64,000 nucleotides of DNA from Streptomonospora mangrovi (lineage in GTDB: Bacteria > Actinomycetota > Actinomycetes > Streptosporangiales > Streptosporangiaceae), in NCBI RefSeq assembly GCF_027604915.1, contig NZ_JAJAQC010000010.1, positions 62,001 through 126,000 of the forward strand, in the 5' to 3' direction. The notes under the pieces were generated by a model. It saw only the letters and a program-made list of their open reading frames with translations. It ran no database searches and was not told the DNA's origin. Every line of letters starts with the position of its first letter. The first letter of the stretch is position 1. Positions 52,776-60,182 of this stretch are shown one piece after another. The translations under genes were made by a program, and so were the position numbers.

Positions 52776-53585
52776 TCAGAACTGGTCCGCCCCCGCCACC
52801 TGCCCGATGGGGAAGGTGTGGCGCGAGGCCGCGCAGACGGTCTCCAGCGCGTGCACCGGCACGTTCTCGGTGCTCACACTGACGCGCAGGATCTGCACGA
52901 CCCACTCACCTGCGACGTCGAGCAGGTCGGCCTCGTAGGGGGTCGGCGGCCGGGCGGTCAGCGTCTCCGTGGCATGGGCGAAAGCGTGGCCCAACTCCTC
53001 GATCGCGGCCTGGAGGGTAGGCAGCACGAACCCCTCCCCGGCGAGGCGCGTGCCCTCGGCCACGTCCACACGGAAAAAGCTCGTCGCGATCCGCACCGGT
53101 ACGTCGTCGGCCCAGAACATCTTCCGCCGGGCCACGACGGCCTCACCCGGTTCCACGCGCAGCGCGGCGGCGACGTGTTCGCTCGCGGGTTCGCGCCCGA
53201 CGAACAGCATCTCCCGCCGGGGCGTGAGGCCCTGCCGGTCCGCCTCGGTGAGGTAGAGCGACTTCGACCCGCGCACCGCCGGAGGGGTGGGCAGCGCGCG
53301 TTCCACGAGCACCCGAGGACGCGGCCCCACCGGCCCCGCCGGGGCACGGTGCTCGCCCGCCCCGGCCTTCTTCATCTGCGAGACCCGCCCCGGCGTCACC
53401 CCCAGCCGACGGGCGATCTCGTCCTGCCGCATGCCGGAGTCCTGCGCCTCAACGATGGCCCCGCGCCGGATCCGGGACAGCTCCACACTCTGCCCTTGCA
53501 GACTCCCCATGGCCGCCGAAGCAGCCCGCGCCCGCTCCACCGGATCCGGTATCGCGGCGATGCCATGCAGTGTCCGTGCGTCCAT
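52776..53585 (-). CDS. transcriptional regulator: HTH + UTRA domain
   Basis: A 269-residue regulator. The N-terminus lacks a GntR winged helix; instead residues 48-74 hold a Cro/sigma-like HTH (MRQDEIARRLGVTPGRVSQM). Residues about 105-262 are a UTRA ligand-binding domain (FFRVDVAEGTRLAGEGFVLP and LTARPPTPYEADLL). The ATG at 53585 follows GGGGAGG. It lies 20 bp downstream of the GntR-UTRA gene on the same strand and is probably cotranscribed. Ligand unknown. Confidence 0.75.
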   Translation of the reverse strand: MDARTLHGIAAIPDPVERARAASAAMGSLQGQSVELSRIRRGAIVEAQDSGMRQDEIARRLGVTPGRVSQMKKAGAGEHRAPAGPVGPRPRVLVERALPTPPAVRGSKSLYLTEADRQGLTPRREMLFVGREPASEHVAAALRVEPGEAVVARRKMFWADDVPVRIATSFFRVDVAEGTRLAGEGFVLPTLQAAIEELGHAFAHATETLTARPPTPYEADLLDVAGEWVVQILRVSVSTENVPVHALETVCAASRHTFPIGQVAGADQF

Positions 53586-53605
53586 TGCCTCCCCGCCCGT
53601 CCGTA

Positions 53606-54355
53606 CTAACCCTGCTCGACCGGGATCGTGTACGCCAGTTCGTACCGGTCCGTCGGCACGACGATGTCGGCCGTCTCCACCGGCCGCTCCTCGGTGAAGT
53701 AGGTCCGCTGGATCACCATCACCACGGTGCCGCGACCGAGGCCGAGCCGGTCGGACTCCTCGGCGGTGGAGGGGCGCGCGGTCACGATCTCGGTGGCGTG
53801 GGCGATGTGCTGACCGATCTCCCGCATCCGCTCGACCACGCCCCGGCCTGCGTGCGGGCCGTCCTCGGGCAGCACCACGGCGGTGCCGCGCGTGATCTCC
53901 AGTGGCTCGTAGGAGGTGCTGAGCATGACGGGCTCCTCGTCGCCGGTGAACACGTAGCGGGTCCGCATCACCTCGGCGCCGGGGGCGACCGCCAGGCGCT
54001 CGGCGATCCCCTCGGGAGCGGCGATGGTCTCCGATGCCGACTCCCACCCGCCGCGCACCGCCTGGGCGTGCATGTCCGCCCGGAAGGGCGAGCCGCCGCG
54101 GCTCTCCCGGTACCAGTTCCGCGTCAGCCGCCGCAGCGGCGGACGCGGCCGGACGTAGCTGCCCGATCCCGCGCGGGCGACGACGTAGCCCTCGGCGACC
54201 AGGGCGGCCACCGCGTCGGCCGCCACCCGGAGCCCCACATCGAACTCGGTGGCGAGTGCCTGCCGCGACGGCAACCGGTCACCCGGTTCGTACTCGCCCG
54301 AGACGATGCGCCGTCGCAGCTCGTCGGCGATGCGCTGATAGGTCGGGCGGGCCAC
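53606..54355 (-). CDS. GntR-family regulator with UTRA domain
   Basis: A 249-residue regulator: winged helix at residues 1-70 (TYQRIADELRRRIVSGEYEP, LPSRQALATEFDVG) and UTRA domain at about 85-245 (EEPVMLSTSYEPLEITRGTA, TARPSTAEESDRLGLG). The GTG at 54355 has GGGAG ahead and starts exactly at the family consensus; the frame upstream to 54403 is not needed. Two palindromes in its upstream region are likely operators. Ligand unknown. Confidence 0.85.
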   Translation of the reverse strand: MARPTYQRIADELRRRIVSGEYEPGDRLPSRQALATEFDVGLRVAADAVAALVAEGYVVARAGSGSYVRPRPPLRRLTRNWYRESRGGSPFRADMHAQAVRGGWESASETIAAPEGIAERLAVAPGAEVMRTRYVFTGDEEPVMLSTSYEPLEITRGTAVVLPEDGPHAGRGVVERMREIGQHIAHATEIVTARPSTAEESDRLGLGRGTVVMVIQRTYFTEERPVETADIVVPTDRYELAYTIPVEQG

Positions 54356-54404
54356 GGGCGCACTCCCATTCTCACGATGCGATTCGCACGAACAGCTTGA
54401 CAAC

Positions 54405-54454
54405 CGGCACGTGCCGAATCAAGCTGCACGTACAGGTTAAGAGTCTGTACGTGC
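54405..54454. promoter_or_regulatory. GntR-type operators between gntR and the ATPase gene
   Basis: A perfect 12-bp palindrome CGGCACGTGCCG (54405-54416) and a perfect inverted repeat with 10-bp arms, GCACGTACAG and CTGTACGTGC (54426-54435 and 54445-54454, 9-nt spacer). Both contain GCACGT half-sites, which suggests one regulator for both directions. Confidence 0.6.
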
Positions 54455-54476
54455 TAATCCTGTCGTAAGGCGGGCT

Positions 54477-54842
54477 ATGGACGAATCCCTAACTCTCCCC
54501 GCAACCCCGGCGATGGTGACAGTGGCGCGCCACGGCGTTGCCGCGCTGCTGGCCGGATTCGACCACTCCGACGACGCCGAACTGATCACCACGGAACTCG
54601 TGGCCTCGGCCGTGCGCGCGAGCGCGGGTGACATCACCGTCCACGTGATCGGCACCGAGGACATGACCCGGATCGAGGTGACCGACCAGCGTGGAAGCCA
54701 TCCGCGCTTGGTCGACGCCGTGACGGAGGCAAGCCGCGAGGCCCCGGACGGCCTCGGCCTGGTGTCCGCGATCGCGGCGTCCATGGGGTCCGTCCGCCGC
54801 CGCTCAGGCGACTGCACGACGTGGGCCGAACTGCGGCCCTGA
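54477..54842 (+). CDS. small HATPase-type ATP-binding protein (anti-sigma-kinase-like)
   Basis: A 121-residue protein of the RsbW/SpoIIAB-like HATPase_c_2 type common in actinomycetes. The N-box is ELITTELVASAVRAS, where the usual Asn (ELVTNAVRH) is Ser or Ala, so magnesium-ATP binding may be weakened. The G-box region is DGLGLVSAIAASMGSV and the end TTWAELRP is family-typical. It is divergent from gntR and first in a set of three plus-strand genes before CRISPR array 2. Confidence 0.75.
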   Translation: MDESLTLPATPAMVTVARHGVAALLAGFDHSDDAELITTELVASAVRASAGDITVHVIGTEDMTRIEVTDQRGSHPRLVDAVTEASREAPDGLGLVSAIAASMGSVRRRSGDCTTWAELRP

Positions 54843-54902
54843 CGTTTCCGCCCTCCCACCGCCGGTGCCTTCGACCCCGGCCCGACCCCTCAGGGGGACC
54901 AT

Positions 54903-55292
54903 ATGCATCTGCTGTCCCGTGGCAAGCACGCCGCCCCCGCCGTGTGGCGCCGCCTGCGCCGCGCGGCCCGGGTCCGGCCCTACCTGCCCGATTCCGCCGC
55001 GCGGGCCGCCGAACCGACCGCTCCCGCCGCCGTGGCGACCGCGCCGATCGAATGGTGCTTCCCGTGTCCTGCCTGCGGCGCTCCCGTCCCGCCGACCCGC
55101 ATCGGCTGCCCGAACTGCGGTCCGCCCGACACTGAGCCGATCGCCCAAACCGAGCCTGCCGCAATGGTCGGGTGCGGGCGGGCTGACATGACAGACCTCG
55201 CCGAGGCGGTGCGCCTCCTCCTGGCGCTGGGACCGGACCTTGCCCACTCCGCGCCCGCGCGCGAAACGGCCGGGGCGGGGGTGGCACGGTGA
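54903..55292 (+). CDS. small zinc-ribbon protein, unknown function
   Basis: A 129-residue protein with a basic N-terminus and one four-Cys zinc ribbon (CPACGAPVPPTRIGCPNC, about residues 55-72). The ATG at 54903 follows AGGGGGACC. Its TGA overlaps the next start (GTGATG). No family recognised beyond the ribbon. Confidence 0.6.
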   Translation: MHLLSRGKHAAPAVWRRLRRAARVRPYLPDSAARAAEPTAPAAVATAPIEWCFPCPACGAPVPPTRIGCPNCGPPDTEPIAQTEPAAMVGCGRADMTDLAEAVRLLLALGPDLAHSAPARETAGAGVAR

Positions 55293-55648
55293 TGGCCGAT
55301 GACCGCCGCCCAGACGCCGCCGGGGGCGGCCATCCCGCATCCAGCTTCGACCCAGGCCACGGCCGGCACCTCGCCGCCGAAGCGCTTCGCCGTTCCTACA
55401 CTCCGCGACTTCTCGGTCCCGCCGCCTACGCGGCATTCACGGAGTTGACCATGCAGCACACAGACTGGCTGATCAGCTACGACGGCGACAACTCCGGCCG
55501 TGTCCGCTACCAGGCCGCCCACCTCGCCCGCTCGATCATCCTGGCCGTACCCAGCGTGAGCCTCCTCGGCCGCCTGATCGCGACGGCCGATGACGCCGCC
55601 GCCGAGGGCATCGCGGGCACCAGCGAGGAACGGGGGCGAGACGAATGA
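55289..55648 (+). CDS. protein of unknown function before CRISPR array 2
   Basis: A 119-residue soluble, helical protein (GTG at 55289 or ATG at 55292, overlapping the previous stop). Contains HTDWLISYDGDNSGRVRYQAA and LARSIILAVPSVSLLGRL. No domain recognised. The last few codons and the stop lie inside the block homologous to the CRISPR leader, so leader and gene overlap. Confidence 0.6.
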   Translation: MMADDRRPDAAGGGHPASSFDPGHGRHLAAEALRRSYTPRLLGPAAYAAFTELTMQHTDWLISYDGDNSGRVRYQAAHLARSIILAVPSVSLLGRLIATADDAAAEGIAGTSEERGRDE

Positions 55649-55734
55649 ACGCCGCCACCTTGTCCAATTTGTCCATTTTCGAAGAAGTGGCCAAAAAGGC
55701 TAGCGCCAGCCCATAAACGCCCTGTTCAATAAGT
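55636..55734 (+). promoter_or_regulatory. CRISPR array 2 leader
   Basis: A 99-bp block before the first repeat of array 2, homologous over its whole length to 52159-52257. The most conserved part is the 60 bp next to the repeat. Confidence 0.75.
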
Positions 55735-56365
55735 GTGCCCCCCGCGCACGCGGGGATGGTCCCACGTCGGCATCGCGCCAGGAGCGCACCGTGTCGTGCC
55801 CCCCGCGCACGCGGGGATGGTCCCTCCGCGCCGAAGAAGTCCACCGTGCCGCCGGTGTGCCCCCCGCGCACGCGGGGATGGTCCCCGCCGCGAGCACCCG
55901 CCCCCGGTTGTCGCTTTGTGCCCCCCGCGGACGCGGGGATGGTCCCGCCCCCTCCACCAGCCCCGACCACACCAACTCGTGCCCCCCGCGCACGCGGGGA
56001 TGGTCCCCCCAACCTCTCCCCGTTGTGGACGTTGAGGTTGGTGCTCCCCGCGCACGCGGGGATGGTCCCAACGTGGCCCGCATGGGCGCCGACGCGCTGG
56101 CGTGCTCCCCGCGCACGCGGGGATGGTTCCTACCTCGGCACGGTCTGGGAGACCAAGTGGAAGTGCTCCCGCGTACGCGGGGATGGTCCCAGAGCCAGCT
56201 CCGCGCCCGCGTCGATCCGCCGGTGCTCCCCGCGCACGCGGGGATGGTCCCGTCGGCGGGATCGTCGGATCGATTTTCGAGGGGTGCTCCCCGCGCACGC
56301 GGGGATGGTCCCACCCCCATACCACCCCCCTCCATGATCGCGATGTGCTCCCCGCGCATGCGGGG
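55735..56365 (+). CRISPR. CRISPR array 2, type I-E-like, 11 repeats / 10 spacers
   Basis: Repeats begin at 55735, 55796, 55857, 55918, 55979, 56041, 56102, 56163, 56223, 56284 and 56345; spacers are 32 bp, except that spacer 5 is 33 bp. The first five repeats start GTGCCCCCC; the following ones start GTGCTCCCC as in array 1. Single changes occur in repeat 4 (GCGGACG) and repeat 7 (GGTTCC); repeat 8 lacks one C (28 bp) and has GTACG. The last repeat is degenerate after CGGGG, marking the old end. Leader and orientation are as in array 1. Confidence 0.95.
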
Positions 56366-56669
56366 CTCCCGGCCTTGCGGCTGAGCCCGGTAGCGGGGCC
56401 AGTGTCGGTCGGCGCCTTGAACCTGTCGGTGGACTGCTCGGCTTCACTTCTCTCCACAACGATTTTCACCCATTGATAAACGCCGGTAATCAATTACCGG
56501 TCGCGGTCGATCAACCGGGCAGGTGCCCGCATCCGGTGGCGCCGCAGGCGTACGTTTGGCACGGGCGATTGGCACGCCTACACGAGCCGCGCAGGGGGGT
56601 GACCTGGAGTTCAGGTGCGAAGGCGGCACGCCACGGCGACGTGAACACAGAATGTGCCTTCGTTCGCTA
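56366..56669. other. spacer between CRISPR array 2 and the pectate lyase promoter
   Basis: About 300 bp, less GC-rich than most of the window. No gene is supported; open frames here only extend the pectate lyase frame upstream without a ribosome site. Confidence 0.45.
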
Positions 56670-56714
56670 TTGACTTGGAAAGCGCTTTCTTTATCCTCAG
56701 GGAAAGCGCTTCCC
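56670..56714 (+). promoter_or_regulatory. pectate lyase promoter with two LacI-type operators
   Basis: TTGACT (56670-56675), 16-nt spacer, TATCCT (56692-56697). A perfect palindrome GAAAGCGCTTTC (56678-56689) fills the spacer, and a second, near-perfect site GGGAAAGCGCTTCCC (56700-56714) lies at the likely transcription start. Their centres are 24 bp apart. A LacI-family repressor binding both would shut the promoter. Confidence 0.75.
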
Positions 56715-56744
56715 AAGGCTTCGGCCTACTACGAAGGGCGGAAA

Positions 56745-59465
56745 GTGAAACGATCAATGATGAGTCGACTCGCGTCGGCGCTGGTCACGGTGGCCGTGGT
56801 GGCGGCGGGTCTGGCCCTGCCGATATCTCCGGCATCGGCGCAGACCGGTGAGGCCACGGGTTACGCGGCCCAGAACGGCGGGACCACCGGCGGCGCGGGC
56901 GGGCAGACGGTCCGGGCCACGACCGGAACCCAGATCCACGAGGCCCTGTGCGAGCGGCCCAGCACCAGTACTCCGGTCATCATCGAGGTGGAAGGGACCA
57001 TCAACCACGGCAACACCTCCAAGGTGTCGGGCGATGGTTGCGAAACGGCCGACGACGTGATCGAGCTCAAGAAGATCAGCAACGTCACGATCGTCGGCGT
57101 CGGCGGTGGAGCCGTGTTCGACCAGTTGGGCATCCACATCCGGGAGTCCAGCAACATCATCATCCAGAACGTCACCGTCCGGAACGTCAAGAAGTCCGGC
57201 TCGCCCACCTCCAACGGCGGCGACGCCATCGGGATGGAGAGCGGCGTCCGCAACGTCTGGGTCGACCACGTCACCTTGGAGGCGGCCGGCGGGGAGTCGG
57301 AGGGCTACGACGGCCTCTTCGACATGAAGAACAACACCCAGTACGTCACCCTCTCCTACAGCATTCTTCGCAACTCCGGTCGCGGTGGCCTGGTCGGGTC
57401 CAGCGAGAGCGACCGTTCCAACGGCTTCGTCACCTTCCACCACAACCTGTACGAGAACATCGACTCCCGCACCCCCCTGCTGCGTGGGGGTATCGGGCAC
57501 ATGTACAACAACCACTACGTGGGCATTCAGACGTCCGGCATCAACTCGCGGGCCGGGGCGAGCGCGAAGGTGGAGAACAACTACTTCAAAGACTCCAAGG
57601 ACGTCCTGGGCACCTTCTACACCGATGAGAGGGGCTCCTGGGAGGTAAGCGGCAACATCTTCGACAACGTGACGTGGTCGAGCGAGGGCGACGAGAACTA
57701 TCCCGCCGGACCTGACCCGCAGTCCAACACCACGGTGAACATTCCGTACTCCTACGAGCTCGACGACGCCGGCTGCGTGCCGGAGGTGGTGGCCCAGACC
57801 GCGGGCGCGGGGCAGGGCAACCGGGTCTCGGACGGCAACTGCGAAGCGGAGGACCCGAGCGACCCGGATCCGAATGAGCCGGATCCGAACGACCCCGATC
57901 CGAATGAGCCGGATCCGAATGACCCTGACCCGACCGATCCTCCCGACGGGACCAACCTCAGCCTCGGGGCCGGCGCCGACGGCTCCAGCAAGGCCAGCGG
58001 GACCAGCTACGGAAACGTCATCGACGGCGACATGAGCACCTACTGGTCACCGAGCGGCTCGACCGGTCGCATTTCGGTCAAGTGGGGCTCCGACGCAACC
58101 GTGTCCACGATCAACATCCGCGAGGCAAGCGGATCTGAAGGCAACATCGGCTCTTGGCGGGTCGTCGACCACGCCACGGGCGCTGTCCTGGCCACCGGCA
58201 GCGGCGCGGGTGTCATCACCTTCGACGCGACGTCCCTGCGGAAGATCAATTTCGAGATCACCAGTTCGAGCGGCACACCGCGCGTCGCCGAGTTCGAGAC
58301 CTACGCCGACTCGCCTCCGGACGGCGGAGGCGACACGCCACCGGACAACGGAGGCGACACGCCACCGGACAACGGAGGCGACACCCCACCTCCTTCCGGC
58401 GACGAGCTCTTCGTCGCTCCGGGCGGTAGCGACGGCGCATCCGGCACCGAGTCCGATCCGACGACGCTCACCTCGGCGATCGACCGGATCGAGCCCGGCG
58501 GATCGATCTACATGCGCGGCGGTAGCTACGACTTCTCCGAGACGGTTCACATCGAGCCGGGGAACGACGGCCTGTCGGGCGACCGCAACGAGCTGTTCGC
58601 CTACCCCGGTGAGACTCCCGTGCTGAACTTCTCGGCCCAGAGCGAAGACTCCTCCAACCGGGGAATCGCCATCGGCGGCGACTGGTGGCACATCAACGGC
58701 ATCATCGTCGAGCGGGCCGGGGACAACGGGATCCTGCTGGGCGGGAGCGACAACATCATCGAGCGGGTCACCACCCGGCACAACCGCGACACCGGGCTGC
58801 AACTGTCGCGGTACACCGCCGGTGCTCCCAGGGCGGAGTGGCCCTCGAACAACCTGATCGTCAGCTCGGTGTCGCATGACAACGTCGACTCCGACGGTGA
58901 GGACGCCGACGGCTTCGCCCCGAAGCTCACCGTCGGGGAGGGCAACGTCTTCCGCTACACCGTGGCCCACAACAACATCGACGACGGCTACGACCTCTTC
59001 ACCAAGGACGACACGGGCGCCATCGGTGCGGTGACCATCGAGGACTCCCTCGCCTTCGAGAACGGGACCCTCAGCGACGGCTCCCAGGCCGGAAGCGGCG
59101 ACCGCAACGGCTACAAGCTCGGCGGCGAGGACATCGGGGTCGACCACGTCATCCGGGGCAACATCGCCTACGACAACGGCAAGCACGGGTTCACCTACAA
59201 CAGGAACACCGGCTCGATGACGATTTCGGCCAACGTCAGCATCGACAATGAGGAGCGCAACTTCAACTTCGACGGCGGCTCCTCGGTGTTCCGGGACAAC
59301 ACCTCGTGCGACAGCGGATCGAACGACAGGATCATCGGCGACGCTGACAGCTCGAACCAGTTCTGGTCCGGCTCCAACGGCTCCCGATGCTCTTCCTACA
59401 CCGGTGCCCTGGACTGGTCCTTCGACGCGGACGGCCGCCTCGTCGTGACCTTCGGCGGCAACTAG
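56745..59465 (+). CDS. secreted bifunctional pectate lyase: PL1 - carbohydrate-binding-like module - PL9
   Basis: A 906-residue exported enzyme. Signal peptide 1-32 (ends PISPASA). PL1 domain, about 33-370: WVDH (172-175), DGLFDMKNN and the catalytic R242-T-P-L-L-R247. Linker 372-402 of DPNEP/DPNDP repeats. A beta-sandwich module of F5/8-type-C or CBM-like look (about 403-520, VIDGDMSTYWSPSG). Second linker 524-552 (GGDTPPDN repeats). PL9 domain from 553 to near the end, with calcium/catalytic motif DADGFAPKLTVGEGN (D722, K727) and NNIDDGYDLFTK. The GTG at 56745 follows AAGGG. Both lyase motifs look intact. Expression is under two LacI-type operators. Confidence 0.9.
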   Translation: MKRSMMSRLASALVTVAVVAAGLALPISPASAQTGEATGYAAQNGGTTGGAGGQTVRATTGTQIHEALCERPSTSTPVIIEVEGTINHGNTSKVSGDGCETADDVIELKKISNVTIVGVGGGAVFDQLGIHIRESSNIIIQNVTVRNVKKSGSPTSNGGDAIGMESGVRNVWVDHVTLEAAGGESEGYDGLFDMKNNTQYVTLSYSILRNSGRGGLVGSSESDRSNGFVTFHHNLYENIDSRTPLLRGGIGHMYNNHYVGIQTSGINSRAGASAKVENNYFKDSKDVLGTFYTDERGSWEVSGNIFDNVTWSSEGDENYPAGPDPQSNTTVNIPYSYELDDAGCVPEVVAQTAGAGQGNRVSDGNCEAEDPSDPDPNEPDPNDPDPNEPDPNDPDPTDPPDGTNLSLGAGADGSSKASGTSYGNVIDGDMSTYWSPSGSTGRISVKWGSDATVSTINIREASGSEGNIGSWRVVDHATGAVLATGSGAGVITFDATSLRKINFEITSSSGTPRVAEFETYADSPPDGGGDTPPDNGGDTPPDNGGDTPPPSGDELFVAPGGSDGASGTESDPTTLTSAIDRIEPGGSIYMRGGSYDFSETVHIEPGNDGLSGDRNELFAYPGETPVLNFSAQSEDSSNRGIAIGGDWWHINGIIVERAGDNGILLGGSDNIIERVTTRHNRDTGLQLSRYTAGAPRAEWPSNNLIVSSVSHDNVDSDGEDADGFAPKLTVGEGNVFRYTVAHNNIDDGYDLFTKDDTGAIGAVTIEDSLAFENGTLSDGSQAGSGDRNGYKLGGEDIGVDHVIRGNIAYDNGKHGFTYNRNTGSMTISANVSIDNEERNFNFDGGSSVFRDNTSCDSGSNDRIIGDADSSNQFWSGSNGSRCSSYTGALDWSFDADGRLVVTFGGN

Positions 59466-59520
59466 GGCTACTGGTAACCGATCAACCGATCCGCGGGCGC
59501 TGACGCGGCCGGCTGGATGA

Positions 59521-59617
59521 CGGTCGGCCCGGCCGAACGAACCGGTCGGGCCGGCCGTTCCAGGTGAGTGCCGGGCACGAAGGCCCCGGACGGACGCAGG
59601 CACGTCCGGCCGGGGCC
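59521..59617 (+). terminator. tandem hairpin terminators after pectate lyase
   Basis: First stem: 14 bp with two G-T pairs (59521-59534 with 59544-59557, loop of 9 nt). Second stem: GGCCCCGG with CCGGGGCC plus an inner 6-bp stem after one mismatch (59582-59617). They lie between the lyase gene and the opposing tRNA gene. Confidence 0.6.
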
Positions 59618-59765
59618 GCTGTCGTGTTCGGGAAGGAATCCGAGGTGCGCGCAGGACGTGGCGCGGCATGGCGAGACGTGCCGCACCAGGCGATGACGGT
59701 CGGATTGACTGTCGGAAACGGGGCCGGGCGACACCTAGACGGGCGTCGCCGCAGGTCAGGCAGGG

Positions 59766-59838
59766 TGGCCCCAGCAGGATTCGAACCTGCGACACCCACT
59801 TTAGGAGAGTGGTGCTCTGTCCCCTGAGCTATGAGGCC
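59766..59838 (-). tRNA. tRNA-Arg (anticodon CCU)
   Basis: A 73-nt cloverleaf on the minus strand: acceptor GGCCTCA pairs with TGGGGCC (one G-T pair) and the discriminator is A. The anticodon stem CCACT/AGTGG encloses the loop CTCCTAA, giving anticodon CCT, which reads AGG. The T-arm contains GTTCGAATC. The 3-prime CCA is not encoded (CCC follows). It faces the pectate lyase gene. Confidence 0.92.
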
Positions 59839-59842
59839 GGAA

Positions 59843-60182
59843 CAGTCATCAAGGGTAGCGGAGAACCGCGGGGGCCGTGGTGTCGGCGGGTTGCGGCGGG
59901 CGAGGGCGTCGGTTGAGTACTCTGCTGCCGGTATGGTTGCCACCGCTGCCCGGTGATCTTGCTCACCGATGGGTGCCGCGGTTGCGGCTACGGGCCTGGC
60001 GCGGAGGGTGTTTTGGCTCATTTTGGGCGAGCGTACCGCTGGTGACCGGCTGTTTCGAGGCGGTGCCGGTGGGTGCGGAGCGGGCGGCGTACCCCCTGGC
60101 CGATCGGGACCGTCCCATAGTGGACATGTAGTAACTTGCGGTTCGGCCACGTGAACCACCGGACACTCAGCGGAGGACCCTC
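59843..60182. other. divergent intergenic region, tRNA to peptidase
   Basis: About 340 bp between the tRNA gene and the M15 peptidase gene, with no coding signal. It includes TACTCTG and GTTTTGGCTCATTTTGGG patches that may belong to promoters; none can be fixed. Confidence 0.35.

Noticed and set aside
52249-52938. Open frames on both strands through CRISPR array 1
   Set aside because: They consist of repeat translations (for example LPAHAGMVP) every 61 bp and have no independent gene signals.
52258-56365. Self-targeting spacers against this window
   Set aside because: I compared spacers by eye with the genes here and saw no convincing match other than the trailer similarity; a computed search is needed to exclude it.
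55700-56493. Open frames on both strands through CRISPR array 2
   Set aside because: Same reason: the peptide repeats mirror the DNA repeat and spacers.
59766-59838. tRNA as a proven attachment site
   Set aside because: No repeated tRNA 3-prime end and no integrase gene in the window, so only the possibility is noted.
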